From Colwellia sp. 1_MG-2023 (GTDB taxonomy: Bacteria; Pseudomonadota; Gammaproteobacteria; Enterobacterales; Alteromonadaceae): a stretch of DNA of 64,000 bases. Positions 46,671-56,092 of the stretch are shown here, piece by piece (position 1 is the first letter of the stretch; every line of letters begins with the position of its first letter). The position numbers and the translations under genes were made by a program. The stretch lies in assembly GCF_030546755.1 (NCBI RefSeq), contig NZ_JAUOPE010000003.1, forward strand, positions 295,829 to 359,828. The letters run 5' to 3'. Below the pieces are notes generated by a model. That model was not told where the DNA came from. It worked only from the letters and a program-made list of their open reading frames with translations, and made no database searches.

Positions 46671-47882
46671 TTAATTTGAGCTGACGACTAAATCAGACTG
46701 CGGAATACTGCTACACGCTAAGATATAGCCTTGCGCTTTTTCGTCATCGGTTAAGCCATCATCCGCCAGTTGTTTAACTGTACCGGCATTTAACTTTATT
46801 TTGCAACGGCCACACATGCCACCGCGGCATGAGTAGGGCAAAATTAATCCTGCTGCTTCCCCTTGATCTAAAATAGGCTCTTGGGTGTTTCCCTTATGAT
46901 TTTTATTCCAAGAATCAAAACTTATATTCACTTTCTTAGGGATGATAGTTTCTGAAATTGCGGTTTCGTTCACTTGTTTATTCTCTTGTTTATTTTCTGG
47001 CTTATTGTCTTCTTTACTCTCTTCACTGTATATTTTCTGATTCGGAATAAAGTGAAGTGGAGCTTGGTGACTTAATATGGTGACGTTATCGCCTTGCTTG
47101 ATTTGTCCTTTACTTAAGGGAATGATATTTTGCCCAAACATAACATCGCCTTTTGCAACCTGACGATAAGACTTAAGGGTTGATAAAGGCTCTTGGTTTG
47201 GGTGTTTTTCAGCATTGTTTGGATCTATAGTAGTGAAAACACAGCGGCTACAAGGTTTAACTACCTCAAATTCAATGTCACCAATACGAATGCGTTGCCA
47301 GCCATCTTCGGCAAAGGCCATTGTGTCGTTAACGACAATATTGGGTCTAAATTGTGTCATAGAGACACTAGCGTTATCGCCATAGCGCGTGGTTAATCGG
47401 TTATTCAAATCATTTAACGACGCTTGTGAAATCAATAGCAAAGGATAGCCATCGGCAAAGCCAACTTGCTTGTCACTATTGTTAACTTTGCGAGATGATT
47501 TATCAGCAAAAAAATGTAATTGGCAGGGCAAATTCAAATATTGACTAAACCATTTGTCATAATGTTGATGGCAATATAAAGCATTAATATCATCTTTCCA
47601 TACAGTAACAACATGATATTGTTCGCTAAAGTTCGCGAAGGTAACTTCTAGCTCTGGCATGTTAGGTGCGGTTAATACTAATCCTTTAGGAGTTAAATAA
47701 CTTTGGATTAAACACAGTTTAGGTTGAGTGCGTGCCGTGATAAATTGCCCGTTAAGATCAGTGACAACAAAACGTCGATCAAAACTAAGACCAAAGTCAT
47801 CAATCCAACTTTTTGATAACGCGATTTCTGCGGTAGATTTTATCGGATAAATATGAAGCGATTGTACAATGGGAGAAGTCAC
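46671..47882 (-). CDS. MOSC domain protein with C-terminal [2Fe-2S] ferredoxin domain (YcbX-like)
   Basis: A 403-residue protein joining a MOSC N-terminal barrel (residues 1-120; LHIYPIKSTAEIALSKSW), a MOSC domain (to about 270; FRPNIVV, KPCSRCVFTTIDP with the molybdenum-ligand Cys) and a plant-type ferredoxin with CRGGMCGRCKIKL and a later ACSS Cys. E. coli YcbX has this layout and reduces N-hydroxylated bases with molybdenum cofactor. A Glu/Asn/Lys/Gln-rich linker with a repeated ENKQ motif (about 295-315) separates MOSC and ferredoxin, longer than usual. Confidence 0.88.
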   Translation of the reverse strand: MTSPIVQSLHIYPIKSTAEIALSKSWIDDFGLSFDRRFVVTDLNGQFITARTQPKLCLIQSYLTPKGLVLTAPNMPELEVTFANFSEQYHVVTVWKDDINALYCHQHYDKWFSQYLNLPCQLHFFADKSSRKVNNSDKQVGFADGYPLLLISQASLNDLNNRLTTRYGDNASVSMTQFRPNIVVNDTMAFAEDGWQRIRIGDIEFEVVKPCSRCVFTTIDPNNAEKHPNQEPLSTLKSYRQVAKGDVMFGQNIIPLSKGQIKQGDNVTILSHQAPLHFIPNQKIYSEESKEDNKPENKQENKQVNETAISETIIPKKVNISFDSWNKNHKGNTQEPILDQGEAAGLILPYSCRGGMCGRCKIKLNAGTVKQLADDGLTDDEKAQGYILACSSIPQSDLVVSSN

Positions 47883-48101
47883 AAGTTTCCTTACAGTAAA
47901 GCGTTGAATGAATAACCTAGCATAAATGAATGCTTAAAAAACAGGGAAGAATTCACGCAAAAGCTGATTTTAGCATTTTAAATGATTAACTTATGGCAAC
48001 AATTGTGTTTTTTCAATGTGATTTGGGTATATTAGCGAGATAAAGGTACATCCTTAATTTTTGTACCAAGAAATTGAGCGAAAAAGTGTTTTAGGAAAGT
48101 T

Positions 48102-49520
48102 ATGCATCTTCATATTTTAGGTATTTGTGGCACATTTATGGGCGGAATTGCTGCCATTGCAAAACAATTAGGGCATCGTGTTTCTGGTTGTGATGCGAAT
48201 GTGTACCCACCAATGAGTACCCAACTAGAGCAATTAGGCATTGAATTAAAGCAAGGCTACTTAGTTGAGCATTTAGATGATGAGCCAGATTTAGTGATAG
48301 TTGGCAATGCCATGGCGCGTGGCAATGTGATGGTTGAACATGTGTTAGACCGAAATATTCCTTATATTTCTGGACCACAATGGTTGCTTGAAAATGTCTT
48401 AAAAGACCGTTGGGTGTTAGCAGTTTCTGGCACGCATGGCAAAACAACCACAAGTTCAATGCTTACTTGGATCTTAGAATATGCACACATGAAGCCAGGC
48501 TTTTTAATTGGTGGTGTTCCTCAAAACTTTGATTTTTCGGCACGATTAGGGGATGCTCCGTTTTTCGTGATTGAAGCGGACGAGTACGACACGGCGTTTT
48601 TTGATAAACGCTCTAAGTTTGTTCATTACCGGCCACGTACGTTAGTGATCAATAATATGGAATTTGATCACGCGGATATTTTTAATGATCTGAGTGATAT
48701 CCAACGACAATTTCATCATTTAATCAGAATGGTGCCAAGCAATGGTTTGGTGATTTACCCACAAAGTGAGCAAGCGGTTACTGACACGTTAGCACAAGGA
48801 TGCTGGACACCTGTTGAAGTGAGTACGGAGCAAAATAACTTAACGCAAGAAAATTTAGCTCAAGGTTGGCATGCTGAAAAATTAATTGCTGATGGCAGTG
48901 AATTTATCGTTCGCTTTAAAGGTGAAGTACAAGGTACAGTTAAATGGTCTTTAATTGGTGACTTTAATGTTGATAACGGTTTAATGGCTATCGCTGCGGC
49001 ACGTAACGCCGGCGTTCCTGCTCATGTTGCTATTGATGCCCTTGCCGAATTTGTTAACACAAAACGACGATTAGAATTACGAGGTGAGGTGAAGGGAATT
49101 CGTGTTTTTGATGATTTTGCGCATCATCCTACCGCCATTCGGAAAACCTTAGCAGGCTTACGCGCAAATGTTGGTGTAAAGAATATCGAGCAAAGCTCAG
49201 CAAATGCTGAAGAAGTTCGTCGAATCATTGCTGTATTAGAGCCACGTTCAAACACCATGAAATCTGGCGTTCATAAAGATACGCTCGCGTCGTCTTTAAA
49301 TGAAGCGGATGCTGTCTATGTTTTTCAAGGAGATAAAGTGCAATGGTCGGTTGAAGCATTAATTGCCGATTGTCAGCAACCTTGTTATGTAAGCGATAAT
49401 TTTGATGAATTTATTGAGCAAATCATCCGTGACTCTCAAGCAGGTGATACCATTGTGGTGATGAGCAATGGCGGTTTTGGTGGTATTCACGATAAATTAC
49501 TAACTGGATTAGCAAGTTAA
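48102..49520 (+). CDS. mpl: UDP-N-acetylmuramate:L-alanyl-gamma-D-glutamyl-meso-diaminopimelate ligase
   Basis: Recycles the murein tripeptide by joining it to UDP-MurNAc. The 472-residue Mur ligase has HILGICGTFMGGIAAIAKQLGH at the N-terminus (in segments), the P-loop SGTHGKTTTSSM, EADEYDTAFFDKRSKF and DDFAHHPTAI, all diagnostic of Mpl. ubiX follows 14 bases later, the same order as in many gammaproteobacteria. Start ATG 48102 has TTAGGAAAG upstream. Confidence 0.96.
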   Translation: MHLHILGICGTFMGGIAAIAKQLGHRVSGCDANVYPPMSTQLEQLGIELKQGYLVEHLDDEPDLVIVGNAMARGNVMVEHVLDRNIPYISGPQWLLENVLKDRWVLAVSGTHGKTTTSSMLTWILEYAHMKPGFLIGGVPQNFDFSARLGDAPFFVIEADEYDTAFFDKRSKFVHYRPRTLVINNMEFDHADIFNDLSDIQRQFHHLIRMVPSNGLVIYPQSEQAVTDTLAQGCWTPVEVSTEQNNLTQENLAQGWHAEKLIADGSEFIVRFKGEVQGTVKWSLIGDFNVDNGLMAIAAARNAGVPAHVAIDALAEFVNTKRRLELRGEVKGIRVFDDFAHHPTAIRKTLAGLRANVGVKNIEQSSANAEEVRRIIAVLEPRSNTMKSGVHKDTLASSLNEADAVYVFQGDKVQWSVEALIADCQQPCYVSDNFDEFIEQIIRDSQAGDTIVVMSNGGFGGIHDKLLTGLAS

Positions 49521-49534
49521 AGTAGGAATTGAGC

Positions 49535-50152
49535 ATGAATGATTTTAAAGAAAAAATAACGATTGCGATAACAGGAGCTTCAGGCTCTTTATATGCATTA
49601 CGGTTAATCGAGTGCTTAGTGGCGGCTGAATTTCAACTATATATTCTTTGCTCAAGTGCTGCGCGTGTGGTGTTTGATACAGAGGTGGGCTTGAAGCTAC
49701 CGAGCTCGCCAGATGCCGCCAGTAAAGTATTAACGGATAAATTTAAAGCAAAAGACGGTCAAATTACCTTTTTTGGCAAAGAACAATGGTTTTCACCGGT
49801 TGCTTCGGGATCTGCGGCACCCAAAAAAATGGTGGTGTGTCCATGCTCTACAGGTACCTTAGCGGCGATCAGTCAAGGGATGAGTGATAATTTAATAGAA
49901 CGCGCGGCCGATGTGGTGATTAAAGAAAGAGGACAGCTCATTTTAGTGCCTCGTGAAACGCCTTTTTCGACTATTCATTTACAAAATATGCTGAGTTTAT
50001 CGCAAATGGGCGTGACTATTATGCCAGCTGCACCCGGTTTTTATCACAACCCTGAATCTATCAATGATTTAATTGATTTTATGGTTGGCAGAATATTAGA
50101 TCACCTGAATGTTGAACAAAAAATTATGCCGCGTTGGGGTTACCAAAAATAA
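49535..50152 (+). CDS. ubiX: Flavin prenyltransferase UbiX
   Basis: Makes prenylated FMN, the cofactor of the UbiD decarboxylase in ubiquinone synthesis. The 205-residue flavoprotein shows [30 protein letters not shown] and [17 protein letters not shown], all family motifs. The start was set at ATG 49535 with AGGA 7 bases upstream; the longer frame would use TTG. It is cotranscribed with mpl and ends before the terminator at 50271-50301. Confidence 0.95.
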   Translation: MNDFKEKITIAITGASGSLYALRLIECLVAAEFQLYILCSSAARVVFDTEVGLKLPSSPDAASKVLTDKFKAKDGQITFFGKEQWFSPVASGSAAPKKMVVCPCSTGTLAAISQGMSDNLIERAADVVIKERGQLILVPRETPFSTIHLQNMLSLSQMGVTIMPAAPGFYHNPESINDLIDFMVGRILDHLNVEQKIMPRWGYQK

Positions 50153-50270
50153 TCTAATTTCCGCAATTTAAGCATTATAAACTATGATTGATTGGTTAAG
50201 TTTTACCGATTATTGCTTTATCTTCTTTAGATAAATCTCCATCTACCCCCGAAAAAAAGTTATTTATCGA

Positions 50271-50301
50271 AACACACTTTATTCTCTGTTAAAAGTGTGT
50301 T
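50271..50301 (+). terminator. Intrinsic terminator of mpl-ubiX
   Basis: A 10-bp stem AACACACTTT/AAAGTGTGTT with an 11-base loop is followed by TTATTATC. It lies 118 bases after the ubiX stop. Confidence 0.65.
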
Positions 50302-50318
50302 TTATTATCATAATCAAA

Positions 50319-50330
50319 ATTGTATACAAT
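50319..50330. promoter_or_regulatory. Perfect 12-bp palindrome ATTGTATACAAT upstream of the amidohydrolase gene
   Basis: Identical to the site at 4285-4296 before the DPP IV-like gene. Here it overlaps a possible -35 (TTGTAT), with TAAAAT 16 bases further on. Position and symmetry suit a repressor operator of GntR type. Confidence 0.55.
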
Positions 50331-50428
50331 TATTGAATAGATAAAATAATAACGATAATTGCATACCTTAAACATAACTATCACAACGTTTAATGACATT
50401 ATTTTTCAAACTATTAGGTACAACAAGC

Positions 50429-53400
50429 ATGCCTCATTTTTTTAATATAAAAACAACACCCATTAAAAGCATTGCTATATCAATGGCTTTAGCGTTTTCA
50501 TCGTCAAGTTCTGCTTTTTTTGAAGACGAAAACAAGTCAGAAAAATGGTCAGTAAATGATCCACAAGGTGTTTTTAAAACCGCTAATATTGACGTCACCC
50601 AAGGTACGTGGATGAATGTAGATATTAGTCCCGATGGTAAAAATATCGTTTTTGATTTATTAGGCGATATTTATACAATGCCGATCACCGGCGGAGAAGC
50701 TAAAGCATTAATGACGGATATTGCTTGGCAGATGCAACCTCGTTTTAGTCCAGATGGCAAACACATTGCTTTTACTTCCGATGAAGACGGTGGCGATAAC
50801 TTATGGATAATGAAAGCGGATGGTAGTGAAGGCAAAGCCGTTAGCTCAGAAACCTTTCGTTTATTAAATAGCCCTGCTTGGTCACCTGATGGTAATTACC
50901 TTGTGGGTCGAAAGCATTATACCGGTTCGCGATCGTTAGGAGCGGGCGAAGTATGGCTTTACCATAAAACCGGCGGCAGTGGCGTAATGTTAACTAAACG
51001 GCCGAATGAGCAAAAAGATTTAGGTGAGCCGGCTTTTTCTCATGATGGAAAATATGTCTATTTTTCTCAAGATGCAACACCAGGCAAAACGTTTCATTAC
51101 AGTAAAGACTCTGAAAAAGGCATTTATAAAATTAAACGTCTTGAGTTAGCGACTGGCGAGATTGATGTCATTATTTCGGGTAAAGGTGGCGCGATTCGTC
51201 CGGTACCATCACCCGATGGTAAATATCTTGCCTATGTTAGCCGTGACGATTTTCAGTCCAATTTATATTTATATGATTTAAAAAGTGGTGAAGAGCGAAA
51301 AATTTTCACCGGTTTAGACCGCGATATGCAAGAAACTTGGGCAATTCACGGAGTTTATCCCAACATGGCATGGTTACCTGAAAGCGACGGTATGGTGTTT
51401 TGGGCAGGTGGTCATATCAATAAGTTGAATATTAACACCGGTAAAAGTGCTGTGATCCCTTTTCATGTGAAAACGGCAAAGAAAATTCAAACTAATTTAC
51501 GTTTTCAGCAAGACATTGACCAAGATAATGTTGATATAAAAATGTTGCGCGATGTTGAGGTTTCTCCTGACGGCAGAAAAGTGGTTTTTGAGTCGTTAGG
51601 TCACATTTATATTCAGAGTATTGCCAATGGCAAAACAACAGGTAAAGCAAAACGTTTAACAAGACAGAAAGAGCATTTTGAATTAAATCCGAGCTTTTCT
51701 CGTGATGGTAGAAACGTAGTGTTTGCTACTTGGGATGATAATAAACTTGGCTCATTGCGTGTGATATCAACGCGTGGTGGTAAAGGCAAAGTGATCACGG
51801 ATGAACCAGGAAAATATGTTGAACCTAGTTTTTCGCCAGACGGTAAAACTGTGGTATATCGTAAAGTATCCGGTGGCGCTATTTTAGATCCTAAATGGGG
51901 ATTAAATTCCGGCGTATATACGGTATCAACAAAAGGCGGCGAAGCACGTTTAATTACTGAATCTGGTGTTAAACCACATTTCGGTGCGAATAACGATCAT
52001 ATTTACTTGATCAAACAAGGTAAAAATACACAACTAGTAAAAGTGAATTTAACCGATAAAAAAGAACAAGCTTTATATCAAGGTAAATTTGCCACAGAGT
52101 ACCAAGTATCTCCAGACGGAAAACACTTAGCATTTGCTGAGCGCTTTAAAGTATTTGTTACGCCGTTTATTGAACGTGGTGATGTGATTGATACTGGTCC
52201 AAGCGCTAAAAATTTACCTGTTGTGCAACTTTCAGTGAGAGCTGGCGAGGGCATAAACTGGAATGGTAACTCTGATGAGTTGTATTGGAGCTTAGGTGCT
52301 GACTTATATCAAGCCTCTGTTGATGGTTTATTTGATTTTAACGCAAAAGCTGAATCTGAAAAGCAACAGTCTGAGCCTGTGGTTACTCACTTAGGGTTTA
52401 AGAAAAAAGCTGATAAACCAGCCGGTGTAGTGGCGTTTGTTGGTGGAAAAGTGATCACTATGGAAGGCGAAAATATTATCGAAAATGGCGTTGTAGTGGT
52501 TAACGGCAATAAAATTTCTGCAATAGGCACGAAAGGTAATGTCGATATTCCAAGCAATGCCAACATAGTAGATATTACGGGTAAATCTATCATGCCTGGT
52601 ATTATCGATGCTCATGCACATGGCTCGCAAGGCAGTAGCGAAATTATTCCAGAGCAAAACTGGGAAAATTATGCTGGATTAGCCTTAGGAGTGACAACGA
52701 TTCATGATCCATCTAATGATACCACTGAATTTTTCGCGGCAAGTGAAATGCAAAAAACGGGTCAAATTGTTGCGCCACGTTTGTTTTCAACCGGTACTAT
52801 TTTATATGGTGCAACGGTCGCAGGTTATACCGCACATGTTGATAAACTAGATGACGCTAAATTTCATGTCGAACGTTTAAAGAAAGTAGGCGCATTTAGC
52901 GTTAAAAGTTACAACCAACCACGTAGAAATCAACGTCAACAATTTATACAAGCGGCACGTGAAGCAGAAATGATGGTGGTGCCAGAAGGCGGTTCATTAC
53001 TGCAACATGACTTAACCATGCTTATTGATGGCCATACTACGTTAGAACACTCTATTCCTACGGCCGCAATATATGATGATGTTAAGCAACTATGGTCGCA
53101 ATCGGCAATGGCTTATACCCCGACTATGGGAGTAGCGTTTGGTGGCATTGCTGGCGAAAATTACTGGTATGACACAACAGATGTATGGAAGCATCCACGT
53201 TTAAGTAAATATGTACCGAGTGAAATTTTAGACCCTCGTTCAATGCGTCGTCCAAAAGCGCCGCATCATCATTATAACCATATCAATGTCGCCACGGTTG
53301 CTACTGAGTTACAAGACTTAGGGGTAACGATTAACGCAGGTGGTCATGGACAACGTGAAGGCTTAGCCATGCACTGGGAAATGTGGATGATGGCACAAGG

Positions 53401-53659
53401 CGGTATGACACCGCTGCAAGCATTAGGAACCTCTACCATTAATCCGGCTAAAACCTTAGGCTTAGATAGCCAAATTGGTTCACTTAAAGTGGGTAAATTA
53501 GCTGACATTATTGTGGTTGATGGTGATATTACCCAAGATATTCGCTTATCAGATCGCGTGATATATACCATGGTGAACGGTCGGTTATATAACAGCGAAA
53601 CCATGAACGAAGAAGGAAATTATGATAATAAGCGTCATAAATTTTACTTCGAAAAATAA
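50429..53659 (+). CDS. TolB-propeller amidohydrolase (putative secreted dipeptidase/hydrolase)
   Basis: A 1076-residue exported protein: signal peptide (SIAISMALAFSSSSSAFF), two blocks of WD40/TolB-like beta-propeller repeats (SPDGKHIAFTSDEDG, SPDGKYLAYVSRDD, SPDGKTVVYRKVSG) over about residues 50-650, then an amidohydrolase barrel from about 660 with metal ligands H729 and H731 in IDAHAHGSQG, and later TLEHS and a GGHGQREG loop. The family includes prolidase- and imidazolonepropionase-like enzymes; the substrate is open. The ATG at 50429 is preferred, since it gives a standard signal peptide; an earlier one is at 50393. The shared palindrome upstream links it to the DPP IV gene. Confidence 0.87.
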   Translation: MPHFFNIKTTPIKSIAISMALAFSSSSSAFFEDENKSEKWSVNDPQGVFKTANIDVTQGTWMNVDISPDGKNIVFDLLGDIYTMPITGGEAKALMTDIAWQMQPRFSPDGKHIAFTSDEDGGDNLWIMKADGSEGKAVSSETFRLLNSPAWSPDGNYLVGRKHYTGSRSLGAGEVWLYHKTGGSGVMLTKRPNEQKDLGEPAFSHDGKYVYFSQDATPGKTFHYSKDSEKGIYKIKRLELATGEIDVIISGKGGAIRPVPSPDGKYLAYVSRDDFQSNLYLYDLKSGEERKIFTGLDRDMQETWAIHGVYPNMAWLPESDGMVFWAGGHINKLNINTGKSAVIPFHVKTAKKIQTNLRFQQDIDQDNVDIKMLRDVEVSPDGRKVVFESLGHIYIQSIANGKTTGKAKRLTRQKEHFELNPSFSRDGRNVVFATWDDNKLGSLRVISTRGGKGKVITDEPGKYVEPSFSPDGKTVVYRKVSGGAILDPKWGLNSGVYTVSTKGGEARLITESGVKPHFGANNDHIYLIKQGKNTQLVKVNLTDKKEQALYQGKFATEYQVSPDGKHLAFAERFKVFVTPFIERGDVIDTGPSAKNLPVVQLSVRAGEGINWNGNSDELYWSLGADLYQASVDGLFDFNAKAESEKQQSEPVVTHLGFKKKADKPAGVVAFVGGKVITMEGENIIENGVVVVNGNKISAIGTKGNVDIPSNANIVDITGKSIMPGIIDAHAHGSQGSSEIIPEQNWENYAGLALGVTTIHDPSNDTTEFFAASEMQKTGQIVAPRLFSTGTILYGATVAGYTAHVDKLDDAKFHVERLKKVGAFSVKSYNQPRRNQRQQFIQAAREAEMMVVPEGGSLLQHDLTMLIDGHTTLEHSIPTAAIYDDVKQLWSQSAMAYTPTMGVAFGGIAGENYWYDTTDVWKHPRLSKYVPSEILDPRSMRRPKAPHHHYNHINVATVATELQDLGVTINAGGHGQREGLAMHWEMWMMAQGGMTPLQALGTSTINPAKTLGLDSQIGSLKVGKLADIIVVDGDITQDIRLSDRVIYTMVNGRLYNSETMNEEGNYDNKRHKFYFEK

Positions 53660-53739
53660 ACGTTAACACTAAGTTAAACGTTAACACTAAGTTAAACGTT
53701 AACACTAAGTTAAACGTTAACACTAAGTTAAACGTTAAC
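53658..53739 (+). repeat. 18-bp tandem repeat, 4.5 copies
   Basis: The unit AAACGTTAACACTAAGTT is repeated exactly at 53658, 53676, 53694 and 53712, with a 10-base partial unit to 53739. It begins on the stop codon of the amidohydrolase gene. Each unit holds the overlapping palindromes AACGTT and GTTAAC. Confidence 0.97.
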
Positions 53740-53752
53740 GCGTAAAAATAAG

Positions 53753-53799
53753 CTCGTATTTTTAGCCGTTATCAATGCTTGAAAATACGAGTTTTTTTA
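53753..53799 (+). terminator. Intrinsic terminator of the amidohydrolase gene
   Basis: A 10-bp stem CTCGTATTTT/AAAATACGAG with a 19-base loop is followed by seven T residues, just past the tandem repeat. Confidence 0.85.
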
Positions 53800-53826
53800 T
53801 GGGAAAGTTTTGTTAAATTTTGGACA

Positions 53827-53925
53827 AAAAAAAGCATTTGCTTGAATTCAAACAAATGCATTATAAAAACATGAAATACTATGGGAGATAACACTTCTGC
53901 ATAGTAAGAGCAGCGTTTTCTGAAT
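53827..53925 (-). ncRNA. Candidate small RNA or transcript 3' end on the minus strand
   Basis: On the minus strand a 7-bp hairpin (TACTATG/CATAGTA, arms 53900-53906 and 53877-53883) has a 16-base loop ending in ATCTCC. A linker and then a strong terminator follow: stem GCATTTG/CAAATGC at 53834-53859 and eight T residues. No coding frame is upstream, so a short regulatory RNA with an anti-Shine-Dalgarno loop is possible. The 5' end is a guess; no good promoter was found. Alternatively it is a second terminator for the RNA at 54040-54146. Confidence 0.3.
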
Positions 53926-54039
53926 AAGTTCAAATTAATTTAAAATAAAATGTTTAAAGTTTTATTTTTTGTTTATTAATCGTTATTTCTGGTGAATTGT
54001 AACGTTGAATTAATAGCGCACTTTTTATAATTCAGGCAA

Positions 54040-54146
54040 TAAAAAAGCCTTACAAAAGTAAGGCTTGAAATGCTCGCTGTGTGGTCTAGTTTTACTAGCT
54101 TCTTCTTAGTTTTATCTTTTTATTATTATTCTTTTCCGTTAGCGCG
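54040..54146 (-). ncRNA. Candidate novel small RNA (about 107 nt) with promoter and terminator
   Basis: A minus-strand promoter (54153-54181) is followed by a non-coding stretch and an intrinsic terminator: stem AAGCCTTAC/GTAAGGCTT (54045-54066) with a T-run. Between them lie an A-rich single-stranded stretch with several AAN triplets, like Hfq distal-face sites, and a small hairpin CTAGT/ACTAG (54086-54098); CGCT near the 5' end can pair with AGCG at about 54075. No open frame of note is present. I do not recognise a known sRNA family. Confidence 0.5.
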
Positions 54147-54152
54147 GGACAA

Positions 54153-54181
54153 TTTATAGCAAACGGATTTTGCGCTTGCAA
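54153..54181 (-). promoter_or_regulatory. Sigma-70 promoter of the candidate small RNA
   Basis: On the minus strand TTGCAA (54176-54181) is followed, after exactly 17 bases, by TATAAA (54153-54158) and then a GC-rich discriminator (CCCGCGC), which is typical of growth-rate-controlled stable RNA promoters. Confidence 0.55.
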
Positions 54182-54359
54182 CAACTTTATTAGAGCATTT
54201 ATACCACGAGTTTGTTCGTATTTCTGGTCAAAAAACAAACGTTATATTTTTGTTAAAACTAAGTTCATGATTGGTAAAGAAGTTATTTGATTAATTTCTA
54301 ATTGTTAACGCGTTATTTTAGATGTTTTGATTTAGAACATAGATCAAAAAAATTCACAA

Positions 54360-54368
54360 TGGTAGAAT
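54360..54368 (+). promoter_or_regulatory. Extended -10 promoter of hemE
   Basis: TGGTAGAAT is an extended -10 (TGn plus TAGAAT), followed by a GC-rich discriminator GCGCGC, 30 bases before the hemE start. No good -35 is visible, as expected for extended -10 promoters. Confidence 0.5.
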
Positions 54369-54397
54369 GCGCGCACTTGATTTAATGGAAACCATTC

Positions 54398-55465
54398 ATG
54401 ACTGAATTAAAAAACGATACTTATTTACGCGCATTATTGCGTCAGCCTGTAGATTACACTCCTGTATGGATGATGAGACAAGCAGGTCGTTATTTACCTG
54501 AATATAAAGAAGTGCGTAAAGATGCAGGTGATTTTATGGCGTTGTGCCGTAATACTGAGCTTGCCACCGAAGTAACTATTCAGCCACTTCGTCGCTTTCC
54601 ATTAGATGCCGCTATTTTATTTAGTGATATTTTAACGATTCCTGATGCGATGGGATTAGGTTTATATTTTGAAACGGGTGAAGGGCCTAAGTTTGAGCGT
54701 CCTATAACCTGTAAAGCTGACGTAGATAAAATTGGCCATCCAGATCCTGAAGGTGAATTACAATATGTGATGAATGCTGTTCGCTCAATTCGTAAAGAAT
54801 TAAAAGGGCAAGTGCCATTAATTGGTTTTTCAGGTAGCCCATGGACGTTAGCGACATATATGATTGAAGGCGGTAGTTCTAAAGCATTCACGAAAATTAA
54901 AAAAATGATGTTTGCAGAGCCTCAAACGCTACATTTACTATTAGATAAATTAGCAGATTCAGTGATTTCTTATTTGAATGCTCAAATAGCCGCGGGTGCT
55001 CAGTCTGTAATGGTATTTGATACATGGGGTGGCGTTTTGTCACCACGTGATTATAAAGATTTTTCATTGCAATATATGGCGAAAATCGTTGACGGTTTAA
55101 CCCGTGAAAATGATGGCAGAAAAGTGCCCGTAACTTTGTTTACTAAAAATGGTGGTATGTGGTTAGAAAGCATTGCCGCAACAGGCTGTGATGGCGTTGG
55201 TCTTGATTGGACGATTAATATTGCTGATGCCAAAGCGCGTATTGGCGATAAAGTTGCCTTGCAAGGGAATATGGATCCTTCCATGTTATATGCACCGAAA
55301 GCGCGTATTGAAGAAGAAGTGGCTACTATTCTTAAAGGCTTCGGAGAAGGCGGTACAGGCCATGTCTTTAATTTAGGACATGGTATTCATCCTGATGTTA
55401 ATCCAGAGCATGCAGGGCACTTTATCAAAGCGGTACACGAACAAAGTAAGCCTTACCATAAGTAA
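54398..55465 (+). CDS. hemE: Uroporphyrinogen decarboxylase
   Basis: Removes the four acetate carboxyls of uroporphyrinogen III to give coproporphyrinogen III in heme synthesis. The 355-residue protein has the signature [15 protein letters not shown] near the N-terminus, the catalytic Asp in ILFSDIL and conserved [23 protein letters not shown]. It is a single gene with its own terminator at 55488-55514. Confidence 0.97.
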   Translation: MTELKNDTYLRALLRQPVDYTPVWMMRQAGRYLPEYKEVRKDAGDFMALCRNTELATEVTIQPLRRFPLDAAILFSDILTIPDAMGLGLYFETGEGPKFERPITCKADVDKIGHPDPEGELQYVMNAVRSIRKELKGQVPLIGFSGSPWTLATYMIEGGSSKAFTKIKKMMFAEPQTLHLLLDKLADSVISYLNAQIAAGAQSVMVFDTWGGVLSPRDYKDFSLQYMAKIVDGLTRENDGRKVPVTLFTKNGGMWLESIAATGCDGVGLDWTINIADAKARIGDKVALQGNMDPSMLYAPKARIEEEVATILKGFGEGGTGHVFNLGHGIHPDVNPEHAGHFIKAVHEQSKPYHK

Positions 55466-55487
55466 AAAATTCAAACATAAATTTATT

Positions 55488-55514
55488 AAAGGAGCTTATA
55501 GGCTCCTTTTTTAT
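55488..55514 (+). terminator. Intrinsic terminator of hemE
   Basis: An 8-bp stem AAAGGAGC/GCTCCTTT with a 6-base loop is followed by a T-run, 22 bases after the stop. Confidence 0.92.
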
Positions 55515-55611
55515 GTGAGTCAGTTAAATGACGTGTACACTTAGGCAAGCAATCGTCGCTTAATAATGATAAATAAACGAAGTAATAAGCAGTATTCGAA
55601 AGGAAGGTATT

Positions 55612-56040
55612 ATGATGAAAATAACAGTAAGTCTGGTTTTATTAGCTTTATTTTTCATGGGCTGTAGCCAAGCAACTCAAAAACAATCAACTGAAAAGTC
55701 TCTTGAAAACACCACTCAAGCCGTGATTGAAAAAAGTGAAGATACATTAATGAAGGATGAAAACACCGGTGATGTGAAATATGAAACTTCAAAATGGCAG
55801 CAGGCAAAAATAAAATATGTGAATGTTGAAGGCGGTTTTTACGGCTTGATCACACATAGTGGTGATAAACTCCTACCGTTAAATTTAGACAAAGCTTTTA
55901 AACAAGATGGTGCGGTGGTGAATATTCAGGGTGAAAAAATGGAAAATATGATGACAATTCAGCAATGGGGCAAACCATTTAAAATCACCAATATTAAATT
56001 AATAAAAGCCGGCCGAGTAAAAGTACCGGTTAATCAATAA
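55612..56040 (+). CDS. Small lipoprotein of unknown function
   Basis: A 142-residue lipoprotein (lipobox FMGC, Cys18), then a charged Gln/Glu/Lys-rich linker and a small C-terminal domain (about 60-142) rich in beta-type residues (VEGGFYGLITHSGDKLLPLN). GAAAGGAAGG precedes two consecutive ATG codons (55612, 55615), either of which may be the start. No family is recognised. It is convergent with the SixA-like gene. Confidence 0.65.
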   Translation: MMKITVSLVLLALFFMGCSQATQKQSTEKSLENTTQAVIEKSEDTLMKDENTGDVKYETSKWQQAKIKYVNVEGGFYGLITHSGDKLLPLNLDKAFKQDGAVVNIQGEKMENMMTIQQWGKPFKITNIKLIKAGRVKVPVNQ

Positions 56041-56092
56041 AACTTTTACTTATTGAGCAAAACTATTTATGGATGGGATTATCTTGTTTTAA

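Noticed and set aside
53529..53723. Minus-strand reading frame with a repeated LTFNLV motif
   Set aside because: It is the translation of the 18-bp tandem repeat, whose length is a multiple of three, running into the antisense of the amidohydrolase gene; no ribosome site.
55531..55542. ACGTGTACAC upstream of the small lipoprotein gene as a second FabR site
   Set aside because: Only an 8-bp palindrome without the flanking half-site bases, and no fatty-acid gene nearby; chance is likely.
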